Source of the DNA: Bagarius yarrelli
Lineage: Eukaryota; Chordata; Actinopteri; Siluriformes; Sisoridae
DNA length: 64,000 nt
Assembly: GCA_005784505.1 (NCBI GenBank)
Contig: VCAZ01000006.1
Location: forward strand, 8,812,724 to 8,876,723
Direction: 5' to 3'
Position 1 is the stretch's first letter. The number at the start of each line of letters is the position of its first letter. Both the position numbers and the translations under genes were made by a program. This document shows, piece after piece, positions 1 to 13,300 of the stretch. Below the pieces are notes generated by a model that saw only the letters and a program-made list of their open reading frames with translations, was not told where the DNA came from and ran no database searches.

Positions 1-3000
1 TGAGTCAAATTTTAAGTAAATAACATCAAAGTCTTCAAGAAATAATGGTTCTCGGAAACACCGTCAGTGGAATGACAACAGGAAGCCTACATAAATTATG
101 ACCGAGTGATTAAATAAAATTCAACCACTGAAATGATGTTTGATAATTATTTTACTGTATTCTTTTATTTACAAGATCATGCCTGAGGAGGTTAGTGGTT
201 TTGAGCTGAGGGATCTCTGCAGGTTATTTTACTCCAATCTTGAAATTGTGTCCTCATTGAACTCTGTGTGCACAGGGACACTGGAAATGCATTGGTGCTG
301 TGATTTATGGACATTGATGGAATAAATGAGATCATATTTTAAATGCGACAATCCATTAACTAATTTTCCCAAAGAAAATGAAAGCCATGTCACCTTTATA
401 CAGAAATGCAGGAAATATGGCCTCTTAAGACATGAAGCAGTGGCCAGTTGAATAAATAATCTGCTACTTCTTGGCCTCAGATGGAAATGAGTACTTGTGT
501 GCTTATTTCTCTTTACTAATTAACATCCTGATCCCATGAATAAAAGCTTCATTTTATCCACAAATCCAACATCAAAATGTACTAGTTTTATTCATTATAA
601 GATTGTTCTTTCTTTTATTTATTTTTTTTACACTTTACTTCACTGCAGTCACCTTTCTGGTTACTGTGATTATTTCTCATCAGTACAAAAAATAAAAATG
701 TGATGGATAATTGTTAGAAAATTAAAAAGTATTTACAGGATGTCATATTTGCGGATTTCAGGATATGTTAATACTTTACGTGGGCTCTCTTACGTCGACG
801 TAGGAGATTTTAATAAAAACGTATCCGACTTCAATAAACATAAACAGCAGTTGCGCACATTTTGCGGGTCACACAGTTCACTTTGCGACACAAGTTACAC
901 ACAAGTTTAGTCGCACCAGTTTTTTAAAAAAGAGAAACGCTGAGCAACATAATATTCTTCATTATAGTTACATAAGTAACAAAAATAAAAATAAAAAAAA
1001 AATTTGTTTCAATCCAAGTTATTAAAAACCGCTGTTAAGCAATATGAAATGTTTGCAGTATTATTTACATTATTTACCAGCATTAGGACATGTTACTCGG
1101 CGATGCGGAAAATGTGGCCAATAAATTTAGAGAAATCAAATAAAAACGTTTGTTTCTTTTAGGCGTAAGTTCATCATTTATTCTTTTATCTGAACAAACC
1201 TATTAAACACCAGCAGGAAAAACAGGAGCGCGTGGATTTTCCGCGTAAATGCGCGCCACCTGCGCTTCTCTCCTCCGTCACACAAAAACTCCATTTACGG
1301 GTCTGAGAAAATATTCACAAGATTTCCATTTACTATTTACGATTTACGATTTACTATTAGGAAATTGTTCGCGCACAACTTTTATAAGGAGGCGCAACTG
1401 TCTAATGGAAACACAAGTATTTGTTGAAATATCTGATAATATCCTGGCTTTCTCAACAAACAACAACTGACAACAACTGACAACGCAGGTCATTTGTTGT
1501 TGTTGTTTGTTGTTTATTAGACAATGCGCCAAGAATACATATTTAATTTAGTATAAAAAATAAATAAAAAAACTGGATGAGATTTATCCGCACTCTAAAA
1601 AAACAAAAATACTCATCATTAGATTTTCCATCACCTGTATTAGAAAACGCAATTATAAAAAGAAACTTTTTTTTACATTTTTATTTTTATTTATGTTTGT
1701 TTTATGGACATAGAAAAAAAAATTTAATTATTAATTTTAAGTCCTTAAAACGAACAGGGCTCAGATATAATACATTAAATAGATTTTGTTAAGCACTTCT
1801 GAAAAACACCACCAAAATAAGCCAGTTTAAACAGCTGTGTATTTAAATTACAATTAACAGTAAGGTTCTAGTTCACTCAAGGGTTATTCGGTCAGTTCCT
1901 TTGGACTTTCCGTAAAGGTCTATAAAATTCAGGGTTTTAAAGTGGAAAACATTTAGAAAACTATCCGTAGAAGTGATCTGACAAGGATTCACACCTTTAT
2001 TATTGCAGTGTTTATTACACTGTGATTCCATGGGCAGATATTGGAAGACCAGTGAGAAGCATCATGAGCAAAGAGAAGAAAGTATTTAGCAGTATTTAGT
2101 TATACCATAAAAGAGTGAACACACATTTTGCCAGGCAATTATACGAGTATATTTCCAAGAGTCATCGGTATAAATAGTTAAATAGAGAATAAACCATGCA
2201 AAGACTGTTTTTGTAGCTACTTAGTCTAATCTAAGTGCAGAATCTTATGATTGTAGTTCCTAACAAACCAGGAAACTGAAGATATTTGCAACTGATTTCA
2301 CAGATTATTCACCTTCACTCACCTGTAATTCTCCACCACATTAAAGAGAATAAAGGATGTAACATGAGTATTATTTAAAAGTTACACTATGTTTTGTTTG
2401 GCCAAGTTCACTGAACTCAACTGGAATTAAGAACTTCCTGTAGGAAACAGGTGAACCCACGATGTCTTAACAGAGCTGCATTAACTTCTGTTCACAGGAT
2501 CGGGTGTCACTCTGTAATCACACAACCAGCAATGAACCTCCATTCATTCAAGGTGTCTTGGACATTGTGGTCATTTTACACAACAGTGCCATCTAAAGGT
2601 TGGGAAAGCAACTGACAACGTTTTAAAAAGCTTTCAAACGAAGGAGAGGACCTAAACAACAGACTTTCTTCTAAAAAATACACTCTATAGTAACATTTTT
2701 GGACATCTTACCACCACACTCACATTGGTCTGTCTTTCCCAAACTCTTTTCCAAAGCTTTTACAGTTGTCTAGATGAATCGTCTAACGTCAACTGAATCC
2801 CAGACCTTCTCATCCTACACCATAAATTTAAAACAAGTCTAGTAGAAAATATTCCCGGAAGTATATAGTTTTAATTGTAGGATTAAGATTGGGACTACTA
2901 TCTGGGATAGCATATTCAAAATACTGCAAACGTAAAAAAAAAAAACAGGACATCTGTTTTACCCGAGCTATATAGGGTAGATATAGTATTGGTTTTTAAG

Positions 3001-4701
3001 GTGCAGTATTGTATAAATTATATTATAATTTCCTATTAGGTTGTACTACTACACCTCTCATGGAGAAAACATCAAAGTCAGACAGTAACTGTTTTGTTCC
3101 TTTTTTTGCTTTTCTATACAGAACAGACAGTGCAAGAAGCAACACGGTTTCGGCTATCTGTTAGACTTTTTTTCTTTAGATGTGATGAGGCTTGCATTAT
3201 AATAGGTTTGATGCAGAAGTTAAAGAGATGGCCCAGCTTGAGCCCACCATGCTTCTCTACCTCTCCATCTTCTTTGCTGTGGGAGAAGCCCAGGAGCTGT
3301 CAATCATCTGCTAATGTAGGACCCGAAGGATAAATGCCCTCATACAGACCTCGGCATTTCTTCTCAAAGAATTCTAACAACTTTTGGTAAAAGCCTGTTC
3401 TTACCAAAAAGAGGGAGAAGAATTTTTTTAAGAAACTCGAACCTACTTTTTAAATCAAGCAGTAGATACCTGATTGTCACTCTAAGAGTTGGGGACTAAT
3501 CCTTTTGTGTTTCTATAGGATTACTTGCGCCAGGTCCCACTCCCCTTTGGCACTGCATGGGAGAATAGACAGATTAAGGGGATTAGCTTGTATCCTCCTA
3601 ACTTGTCAAGCCTGGATGTAAGAAAAAACCATTGACTTCTCTGTTCTGAATGAGAGAAATTCCTAAAAAGGGGGAGGAATGAAAGGCAGTGAACAAGAAA
3701 AATTCCTGAAATAACAATGCGATTTGTTTGCTTTTATTCCTTTAAACTTGGTGGAAAGGTTCAAAGACTTCTTTTTAAGAAGCAATAGTCCAGAGATGGA
3801 AATACATTTTGACAAATTTAATTTGAAGGCATTGTTATGTCAAAAATAACAGCAATAGTGTTTTAAATAACAAGGCCAAAATGACATTTTAAAATTAAAT
3901 AGAAAAAAACGGTATTAAATATATATAAAATAACACTTCAGTTGTTATTTAATCATAAATGTATATAGCAAAGCAAAACTGTTACCTTCACTGTATATGA
4001 TAAAAGAGATAAATATCATGTAGATGCTGTTTTTCTGTTGGCGTCTGTACAGATTCTCGGTAAAACTCTACAACAGAGTGTATCCATATTAAAGAGCATT
4101 CCATGTTTAACCCTTTTCCAAACTGAGAACCTTTAACTACATGTACATAAAGAACCATTTGAAGAGTCATTAATGGTGCAGGTATTAGTGTAGACACACA
4201 AATGAAGCATAGAAGTATTGTTTTGGAACTAATTATGATACTGATTAATTGGCTTAAAACCGTTACGCAGACACGTTCTTGATTTTAACCCAATAGTAAC
4301 AACAGTACTGAACTGAGCTGAATTTTATTTTATATACAACACTGTCGATACGCTAATTTATTCTATGTTTAAGAACATACTTTTAATACTCTTATCATGA
4401 ATAAAATAATAATAATTCTAACAATTTTACCCACCTGAATAAATAAAAAAAGCTTTTTTACTGTAATGTGGCTTCGTACTCCCAGTTAAGCAGAACGGGT
4501 TGTAGATTAGATTTGTAGTTGCAATAAGAGAAAATCACGTTATCGTTTAACGCAAATTATCTTTTCTTCTCTTACCATTCATGCCGTTATAACGCTCTTG
4601 CACGCAATTTCTGAAAAATGGCCACAAGATGGCGCCATACATCAGTGGCTTCAATCTTACAACCCTGATATCTGGTATTTTAAAAAAGGCTCAAAAATCT
4701 G

Positions 4702-4805
4702 GAAAAGTATTAATAAAACTGTTTATAATGAAAGTTTATAATGTCAATAGTTTATAATGAAAAGTATTAATAAAACTGTTTATAATGAAAGTTTATAATG
4801 TCAAT
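4702..4805. repeat. 47-bp tandem duplication
   Basis: Two identical copies of a 47-bp AT-rich unit lie at 4702-4748 and 4759-4805, separated by 10 bp that itself resembles the unit (TTTATAATGA). This is a simple local duplication with no coding content. Confidence 0.85.
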
Positions 4806-5514
4806 CATTCATTTGTTCATTCGTTCATTTATTCCCAGAAAAGCTGGGGGAATTCACTTTGGCTTGGGAGTTAGTCCATTTAAAGCACCAAGCAAGCATA
4901 CATTTCACACAGTCAGCACAAAGCACATCGACAACAATAATACAGCACCCCTAAAGACCATTTGCTTTAAGCATAAGCGTTGCAATTATTTTACAAATCA
5001 CATTTTAAAGAATAGAGTAAATGTAAATATATTTTGGAGGCCCATGCTAATTTCTAAACATATCTTTAGTTATCTTATTTGATGGTTATTATAAGTCATG
5101 GCCTATTTTTGTTTTTTTTACACTAGTACAAGGTTTCTTTACATTTGAATAAAGCATAACTGCAGGTTTTTTATCCACGTGGGTAAATTGATTAAATTAA
5201 TTTAAATGCACAGGGAAAAAATGTTCTATTCAGGACTATGCAGCAATGTTCAATGGTTTGTGGTGGATATGGTTAAATAGTCTGAGGTGATGGAAAAAAG
5301 TATCATAGTGGTGGTGTTGGCAGCACAGATGCATTGCTTCCTTTAGCCAGATGGCAAGAGGGTTGTAGATTATATTTCATTGTTTCAGAACTCAAATATA
5401 AGACAGAAAGCTTTTTCAAGGGCAATTATTGTTATGTAAAAGGCAAAAAGTATTTATTTGGAAGTTATACATTTTTTTTTATTCATCATTAACATCTTTG
5501 TTAACAATATGAGT

Positions 5515-5680
5515 TATGTCTTGGTGGTTAAGGTGTTGGACTGATACCTGGATTCCTGGATACCTGGGCTCAATTCCCAGTACCACCAAGTTGCCACTTT
5601 TGGGCCCCTGAGAAAGGCCCCGAACGCTTTTCTGTAAGTCGACTCTGGATAAAGGTGTTTTCCAAATGCCATAAATGTAA
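5515..5680 (+). repeat. tRNA-derived SINE
   Basis: The element opens with a tRNA-like head (GGTGGTTAAGGTGTTGGACT) and carries a B-box-like GGCTCAATTCC at 5567-5577. The body reads GGGCCCCTGAGAAAGGCCC and the tail is CTGGATAAAGGTGTTTTCC followed by ATAAATGTAA. The same head, body and tail recur at 14012, 14290, 38716 (reverse) and 42933, so this is an interspersed family and not a tRNA gene. Confidence 0.85.
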
Positions 5681-6899
5681 CAATCACTTTTACTGCTAGC
5701 CAGGAATTATTTTATTGTCTGTTTTAAATTCCAATTTTTATGTAACATCTGTGGTTTTGTAAGAAGAAAGACGATGTCTATGTTTATTTGACATTACATA
5801 AGGAAGTCTTGGGTGTTTGTGTTTTATAATGATCAGTATTTTGCCAAAAGAGTGTTTCAGACAGAAGAACTCACAGTTTCTGGTCTCTCAGCTACATGAC
5901 AAGCTGAATAAGAACAAATAGGCCGCAGAGAAAAAGAAATACAGCTGCTGTAAACTAAGTGATTACTGGAACTAACTTCTCCCCAGATGTTTAACAACAT
6001 TGAATGTAACCATAAAGTTAAAAAACTGGGTTTTGTTTACTGAAACAAAAATATTAATAAATATGAGTGATTAATATTACATTAATATACATTTGTAAAA
6101 CATGTAGAAATATTTTAAAAATTTTAAATTTTAAAGTCAGGGCCGGCCCAGGTAATAAACCTAACAGACCCATTATCAATTTTATTTGTTGTAGCTCTGC
6201 TGCTTACATCATACCATTGTTTTTACCCTTCTGTAAGACATTAACATAATATGGCATTTTTTAAAATTAATTTAATATTACATTTATATATAATTACTCT
6301 TGCTCATTGACAGTATGTCCATTGATAATATATATAGGATATGTAATCTTTGGGGCCCTTTGGTGAGCACAGAGGTCCTAAGCAGCTGTGAATCCAATCA
6401 ATGTAAACAACTAGATCATTTAAATGATTACTGTGATTACTGATAATAAACCCACTTTGCATAAGCTTGCAAATTTACTTTTTGTGATTTATGATTCATT
6501 CATTGCAATGAATCATAACATATGACTTAAACAGTTATAACAGATGATAATAAAATATGACTTTAACAGGATTATTTCTATTATTTCATAATAATACATC
6601 CTCACTATTGGCTATTACCAATCCTGCATTAGAAGCAGATTGATTTGTTAAGTTTGTTTGTGTGTTTTCCTCCATTTTCTAGCACCAGTAGAAGGGAAAT
6701 AAATGATTATCTATCAGAGACTTACCCAATAGAGTATTTTATTTATCGCTTCATTTGATTACTTTAGTGCTTAGCCGTAACTCCCGCTCATTTACAGGTG
6801 AAATATGCTGAAAACCGATTTCATAAACTATATAATTTTGTTTATTGAAAAAAAAAGCAGTGTACAAAAACTCGAATCTTATGATTATTAAAACGCTGC

Positions 6900-7222
6900 T
6901 GACGTCACGTGTAAAGCTCACCATCAGGGGTTTTTTTTCACAATCAAAAGTAGAGTTTGGTTACAAAGTCACACCCTGTACAACCTTACCGACCGTGACA
7001 GCGACACAGCTGGCTTTAGACTGACACATCGAGGAACCAATGATTTACCGCGGTTACTGTAACGCCAGGAAGTTTCTGCTTAAATTGTCCAATGGCAATG
7101 TAAGAAGAAGGCGGGACCAGAGAGTTCTTTTGGAGTTGTATAGCTAGCTAACTAGCTGGCTAATTAGTTACAGGAATAAGAAGAATAAAAACACACCAAA
7201 GGGTAGCTCGTTTGTGAGCTAA
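6900..7222 (+). promoter_or_regulatory. Putative wbp1l promoter with CRE/E-box
   Basis: A palindromic CRE (TGACGTCA, 6900-6907) overlaps an E-box (CACGTG, 6906-6911), about 400 bp upstream of the chosen start codon. CCAAT-type motifs follow (ACCAATG near 7036 and CCAATGG near 7089). The block is richer in GC and CpG than its surroundings and leads into the first wbp1l exon. The promoter role is inferred from motif content and position. No TATA box is evident. Confidence 0.5.
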
Positions 7223-7300
7223 ATGTTAAACCGCAGTGTAGATGTACCGACAGCCACGAGTAAATGCGGAATGTGGGAGAGAGGATGTACACCGCTGAAA

Positions 7301-10300
7301 ATGGGCCTGTTTATCATGAACGCCGTTGTTGAAGCCGCGAGTTCGGCGACAGCGAAGGAGGCAGAAATCACGGAGGTAAATGTTAGATAAAATAACACAA
7401 CAGACAGACAGAGAGAAAAACAATCCACCGGCTGGAGCTCTCGAGTTTAATGAGAAAGAAAGAAAAAGAGAGAGACGGCTCACTTATTATAAACTATTTA
7501 TAGAATAATGCCAGTCAACAAGATACATAATTTTCTTCTTTATATCTTCCGCTTTGTCTCAACTTTTCTTGACTTCAGTTATTTGACAGTCTTTTATAGT
7601 CCAAGCTGTCGGATTATAAAGAGTGCCATCTTGGCAATTTATCAAGTTTTTTTCAGTTGTTAATAAATAAAGTTCTCAGCAAGTTTATTTAGTTGTTAAT
7701 AAATAAAATAAAGGCTTAACATTTTTAAACAATCAAGTTTGATTTTAAACACCGTTGTGTCTCAGCTCGCAAAATGTTTTTTTCCCCTCTTCTTCCTCAT
7801 TCCTTTTGTTTATTACAGCTTAATACATTTTTTTTTTGTTTCTTTAGTTTAAATGACGAAGCAATGTTACTAAGATGTAATACCACAGAGCGACTATTTA
7901 TGTAAAGAAGTTATGAAAGTGTCTTTAATATGAAATGTAGGTCTAAACTGAACTGAAACACCGGGAAGCAACATTTTGGGAAGTGTTGTATTCGTTCTTA
8001 TATATATTTTTTTAGATATATTTTGTTTATTCTTATCTGTTAATGTTGGGAAATTATCATTTTTGTTCCCAAAGAATTCTAAACACCATGTATACAAATA
8101 ACATCCAGCACCTTGAGTCATATCCTGACAAAGCGTAAGTAAATGTCAAATGATGGTCAGGAAGTCTGGAGGAGAATAAACGTTAATATGGATGTGTAAC
8201 CTGAACGTTTTGTGCTGATCTAAGAGGTTTTAGTCTGAATGTATTGCTCATGTCTAGAAGGACTTGAGATCATTAAATGTTTGATGTCCTGTCTTTCAGG
8301 TTAAGCGGTGTGATTGTTTGTGCTAATGTAAGATTTCACCACTAAACTTTTTTTTTTTTTTTTTTTTCAGTACAACTCCAGGAAGTGTTTACGTACAAAC
8401 GCTTTATCCTTTATTACTGTATTAAATGCTTTTTCAAAAGCTTCCTAGGCTTATCTATTCTTCTCTACAGATCGATCAATATTAGACACTGATAACTTGG
8501 TTGGAATATACTTAAAAAAAAAAAAAAAAAAAAAATGAAAACAGAAAACAAGATTTTGAAATAAATAAAGTCCAAGTCATATTTTACTGCAGTTTAATAC
8601 ACTCACACAAAAAGTTGTTAATGTTAATAAATGTTGAGAATAAATTAAATGGACAATACGTCTAATGCATGTATTAACTTTAGTTAATGTTAGAAACATA
8701 AAATGTCAACCACTTCGAATAAACCCGAAGTAATACTTAAAGTGGCCATCTTTAGACAATCTATAATACTCTTTTTAGGCCAGAGTAATAAACAAATGTT
8801 ACATAATTACTATTATATGCATAGTCTCACACTTTATTTGCTTCTATTTAAGGACGCTTTAGGATTAACATAATTCAAGTTAAACAATATCCAGATTTAA
8901 ATTCATGCTCATGCTGTGTGATGTCATATGTCAGTATTAAAATGTAGTGCGTCTAAAATTTTATCCATACTACCTTTAGCCGCACTACAAGAATGTACTT
9001 TTTTTTTAATGATTTGGAAGTACATTCTTACTTAAATGTAGTATATACTTTAGTATGCTGTTTCAGATAGCGCCTATGGCTAAGCTTTAAATATTTTATG
9101 CACTACGAAAAGTTAATCATAATTAAAATGTTGTAATGCCAGAATCCGATTGGTTAAATGTAGGGCTATACCCAGCAGTTCTTTTAATAACTGACTAACC
9201 TATGACAAAAATTGAATTAAAATTGCAAAATCTATTTTTAAAAGAATAATTAATTGCATCTTTTTAATCTACCTGTACTACTGAAAAACTCGTAAGAACC
9301 AGGCTTTAGAAAATAGTGCTTCTCCAAACTGTTGCCTCTAATTTAGAATCTCAAAACCTTTTGGATGAACTGGAACACTGAAAATGTTTCATTGGTACTT
9401 CATTAATCCTCCTCACCAAATCCTCACAGCGCCACCCTGTCAAGTGGAAAGCCTTTCCAAAAAACAACAGTGAAGGGCTAAATATGGAAATGACTGCTCC
9501 AAAAAATATATATATATATATATGGGTGTTATGATCCGGCACCCACCAGAATTTTAAGGTCTGGATTTTGTTGGATTTTTAATTAGCCTTACTTATGTCT
9601 CATTAACTAAAACATAATTTTGCATTGTAGGGTTTAATATTTTTTTATTTCTTGGAATCGGATCATAACTTTTTCTCTTGCTAGAACTTTTTCTATCTAG
9701 CAAGATCTATTAAAATTACACTTTGCATAATCTAAAAACCAATTTAATACTTGAATGTGTTTAAGTAAGAAACAAATTGTCTTATAGGCAAGTTAAGACT
9801 TGTCAATTTTTAACCCGTACAAAGTATCACATTTTCAGATAATGTTTTCAGATCTGACAGGAACACTTAATGCATATGACCATGAATGTGTGATATGCTT
9901 AGAAACTCTGATAAGACAGGATAACCGACAGAATACATAGGCAGGTAGCTTGTCCCTTACATGGTTTCTTACATTCTTACATCGGCATGTGCTGCCATTT
10001 TAAACAAATTCACAATGCACACTACACAATGTTTTGTGCCACATGTGCTTCATAACATAGTCCAGCTATTTTATATTGTCTCAGATTTTGTTGGCAAAAT
10101 ATTTGTTGTAATTAGTAAATTTAGATTTTTTTACAGCTCCAGTCAGAAGATATTGAGTGGTTTTTTTTTTGTAACAGCATGACTCTGACAGTGAATACAG
10201 TCTAATCTACATCGTATAATAAAGTAGAATGTGTTACAAATAAATATGTTTATTCGTCTGAAAAATAAGGGATCAATTGTGAGGTTATATTTACATTTAT

Positions 10301-13300
10301 ATGTCATGTCTCGGAATCCTGTTTGTGAAAGAACACATACACTGAATAAAAGTTCACTGGAATTACTCTGTTATTTGCAGCAGTGCCTTATAAACATTTC
10401 AGACTTTTTTTTGTTCTCAGCTTTGTGAACAGTTTTTTGCTGTGTAATATTGCTTAATACAATTTTTTTTAATTCTTTGTTCAGTGCTGGAAATATGATG
10501 ATTAATACACTGAATATTTGAAGTATACATTTTTTCTGTCTGTCTGAAAACTTTCCCAAGCTTCTGAAAGATTGACAGGAAGAGGCGGCACTGTCATCTT
10601 GTTTACTTGCATTCCCTGGCATGGATTACTGCCTTCTAAATGCTAGGAGTAGGGTGTGTGTGCCTAACTTGAGACCAGACATCAAACTGCACTGCACTAT
10701 GTGTGTTTGTCGAATAGTCTGGACATGAGCTTCCTTTTGTATCTAACGGTGTCTCTAGACTAACGTAGCGCTTCATTTATTTCAGGAACGCAGTATGACT
10801 TTTCATAAGGGTCTCCGCAAGGTAATTCAGCATCGAGGTGCAACGTACCTGTTGGCGTTATTTAAGTGGCAAACGGTCATGTAATTGTGCAGCTAGTTTT
10901 TATAGACTAATAATCAGTGGACAGGGTGTTTAATGCGGCATCAAAATGCTTGTGGCTTTACATTTTTTCAAAATTTTAATACACATGTAGTTTTATTTTT
11001 ATCCTTGTTGCTTTGATATGCAATTTGCAGCCATCTTTATTTAACAAAATTGGACAAGCAGTAGGTATCATGATTATATCATTTTGTTATTGTTTTTCAG
11101 AGCAAGCTGCTATGTAACGGTGTAAACAACCAAACATATATCTGTGAGTCAGGACACTGCTGTGGAGAGTCCCAGTGCTGCAGCTACTACTATGAGCTGT
11201 GGTGTAAGTACCACTATTACTTCCTTGTTGTTTAGGTTCAGGTGAGTATGGTTACTTTAATGGACATGTTTTAAGTGATGTAGGTCATGTTTATACAAAC
11301 TGCCCAGTGTTTGTTTCATGATTTCTCAAAATTATAAGGAATTTGAAAACAGCAGACACGTTATGTTTCCATCACCGTGTGTTAACATTCTTTTTGTAGT
11401 TTTGCGTTAGAAACGATTGATAGAAACCACAAATATCAGCAAAAAAATTGCAAAATAGTTTCTACGCTCTCTAGCTGGAAATGCATTGGCTAAACAAATT
11501 CTGATGTAACTTCGAGATTTGCTTAGGATGGAAACCCAGCTCGTGACAAACCTCTGCCAACAAATCATATGTATGTGGATAAAATTGTAGTGGCAATCAT
11601 GTCAGTAATTCCAGCTGATTAAAAATATGGAAAGAAGGGACAAATTTCAATCCTATTAAACATACAAAACGTATTTTTTTTTATAAATTTGTATGTGTTG
11701 ATTTAATTTAATAGGGTTAAAAATTGTCCTTTTTTTCCATATTTCTAATCAGCTGGAATTACTGACGTAGTTGTCAATACAGTTTTATCCACTGAATTAT
11801 ATAGAATTCTATACCATTCCAAGATTATTATTAACGTGTCTTGTGACACTTTGAGGTCATTCAGTAAATAATAAATAACGGTGTTTATAAGTAGTTATAT
11901 AATGCTAGTCATGCAATTCTCTGGGGTCAGCCTACCCTTTCAGCATAATATAATGATCTATTCCTAATGTGGAAGTGCAAAGCTCTTAGAGAGGTACTCT
12001 TATTTCTTGTTTGTGTTCAGATTCTACATTTTAACTCGCTTAGCAAAGGATCGAACATTGTATTAATGTGATTGCTCTTGTCTTTGTAAAGTTTTTTTGA
12101 TGGTATTTAATTTACGCCTTTTAATTGCACGTCATAAAAATATTGAAACGCAAGTTGTTTGCATAAGGGTATTATATTTGAAATAGGTGTGTTTAACTGT
12201 ATGTGTCGTCATACAAAGGATTTTGAAATATTTTACTAAAATGCTGACTTTGCTGACGCCTGATGAAATTCGAAATGACCTCTGCATTTTCTGCACCAAA
12301 TGTAGACCACAAGTTGCAGAAAGATGAAACTTGCTTTTATATGACACCCTCTGACATTTGTCGCTCAGTGCTGTTCACAGCCATTTGGCAAACCTGACGT
12401 ATTCTCACGTTACTGTAGAACTAAGATATCACAGACACTTATCTCATCTTTGTGATAATTATGGCAGATCATCTGCTGATTCAAGGACTGCACTTTTGCT
12501 GTTTTTCATCAAGACGTTAATACAGTTGCTCCAGACGTACATGTCCCGGCGTAATTTAATCGGGTCAAGTTCGCGTAAACAGATGCTTCGAGTCCACTTG
12601 CCTGAAATGGCTGCCCTTTATTGGGACAAAGTTTCACACACTTGGATTGCATGATATCATAGAACTGCATTTGTGTTTCCACTGGCTGGTACAAATTCCA
12701 GACAAGCACAATCTCCTATAATTGTCTGATGCTGGTTAAAGATGTACAAAACCATTTATTGATTCCTACTAAATCCAAAGAAAACATGCTATAGTACGCA
12801 GGAAGCTGTCATTTGGAGAATTTTTACAGATTAATGCTGCATCTTACTTATAAATTATGTATATTTATATCCATAATAACGCTCTATACAATGCTTTATT
12901 TTAACTAATATAAAGCAAATACTTGTGTATGTACAGCATTACAGTATGTAAGTTTTTCCTCTTTAACTCTTCTTAGTGTCAGCAATCATATTATGTTGTC
13001 ATTTTCTACATTTATTGAGGAGACAATGCTGGGGACATTTTAACAACCACTCAAAATTATTTTTTTTGTTTTTATTTGCTTTTATTTTATCAAGCAAGGG
13101 ACAATATAAGGGTTGTGAAAACTTAAGCTAATAGCTCCTATGTGATGAGTGGGGCTGAATTGTCATGGACCTATAATAATGTTTAATTGTAACAAGAAAT
13201 GGTGTGCAGGATAAAGCATTTACTTAAGTTTGTACCGTATAGTAAACAAAAAAACTTTTATAGGGTTTTGGCTGGTCTGGACTTTTATTATCATCCTGAG

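Larger units (their letters stand above)
1..6890. other. Intergenic region with no supported gene
   Basis: This AT-rich stretch lies upstream of wbp1l. I see only short ORFs without family resemblance, one SINE (5515-5680), a 47-bp tandem duplication (4702-4805) and a piece of low-complexity dispersed repeat around 6135-6380. A single 99-bp splice-flanked open block at 3519-3617 is recorded as a finding, not as a gene. Confidence 0.6.

Noticed and set aside
5515..5600. tRNA-like sequence with A- and B-box words
   Set aside because: The same sequence recurs at several sites with a constant non-tRNA body and tail, so these are SINEs. No true cloverleaf was evident at any of them.
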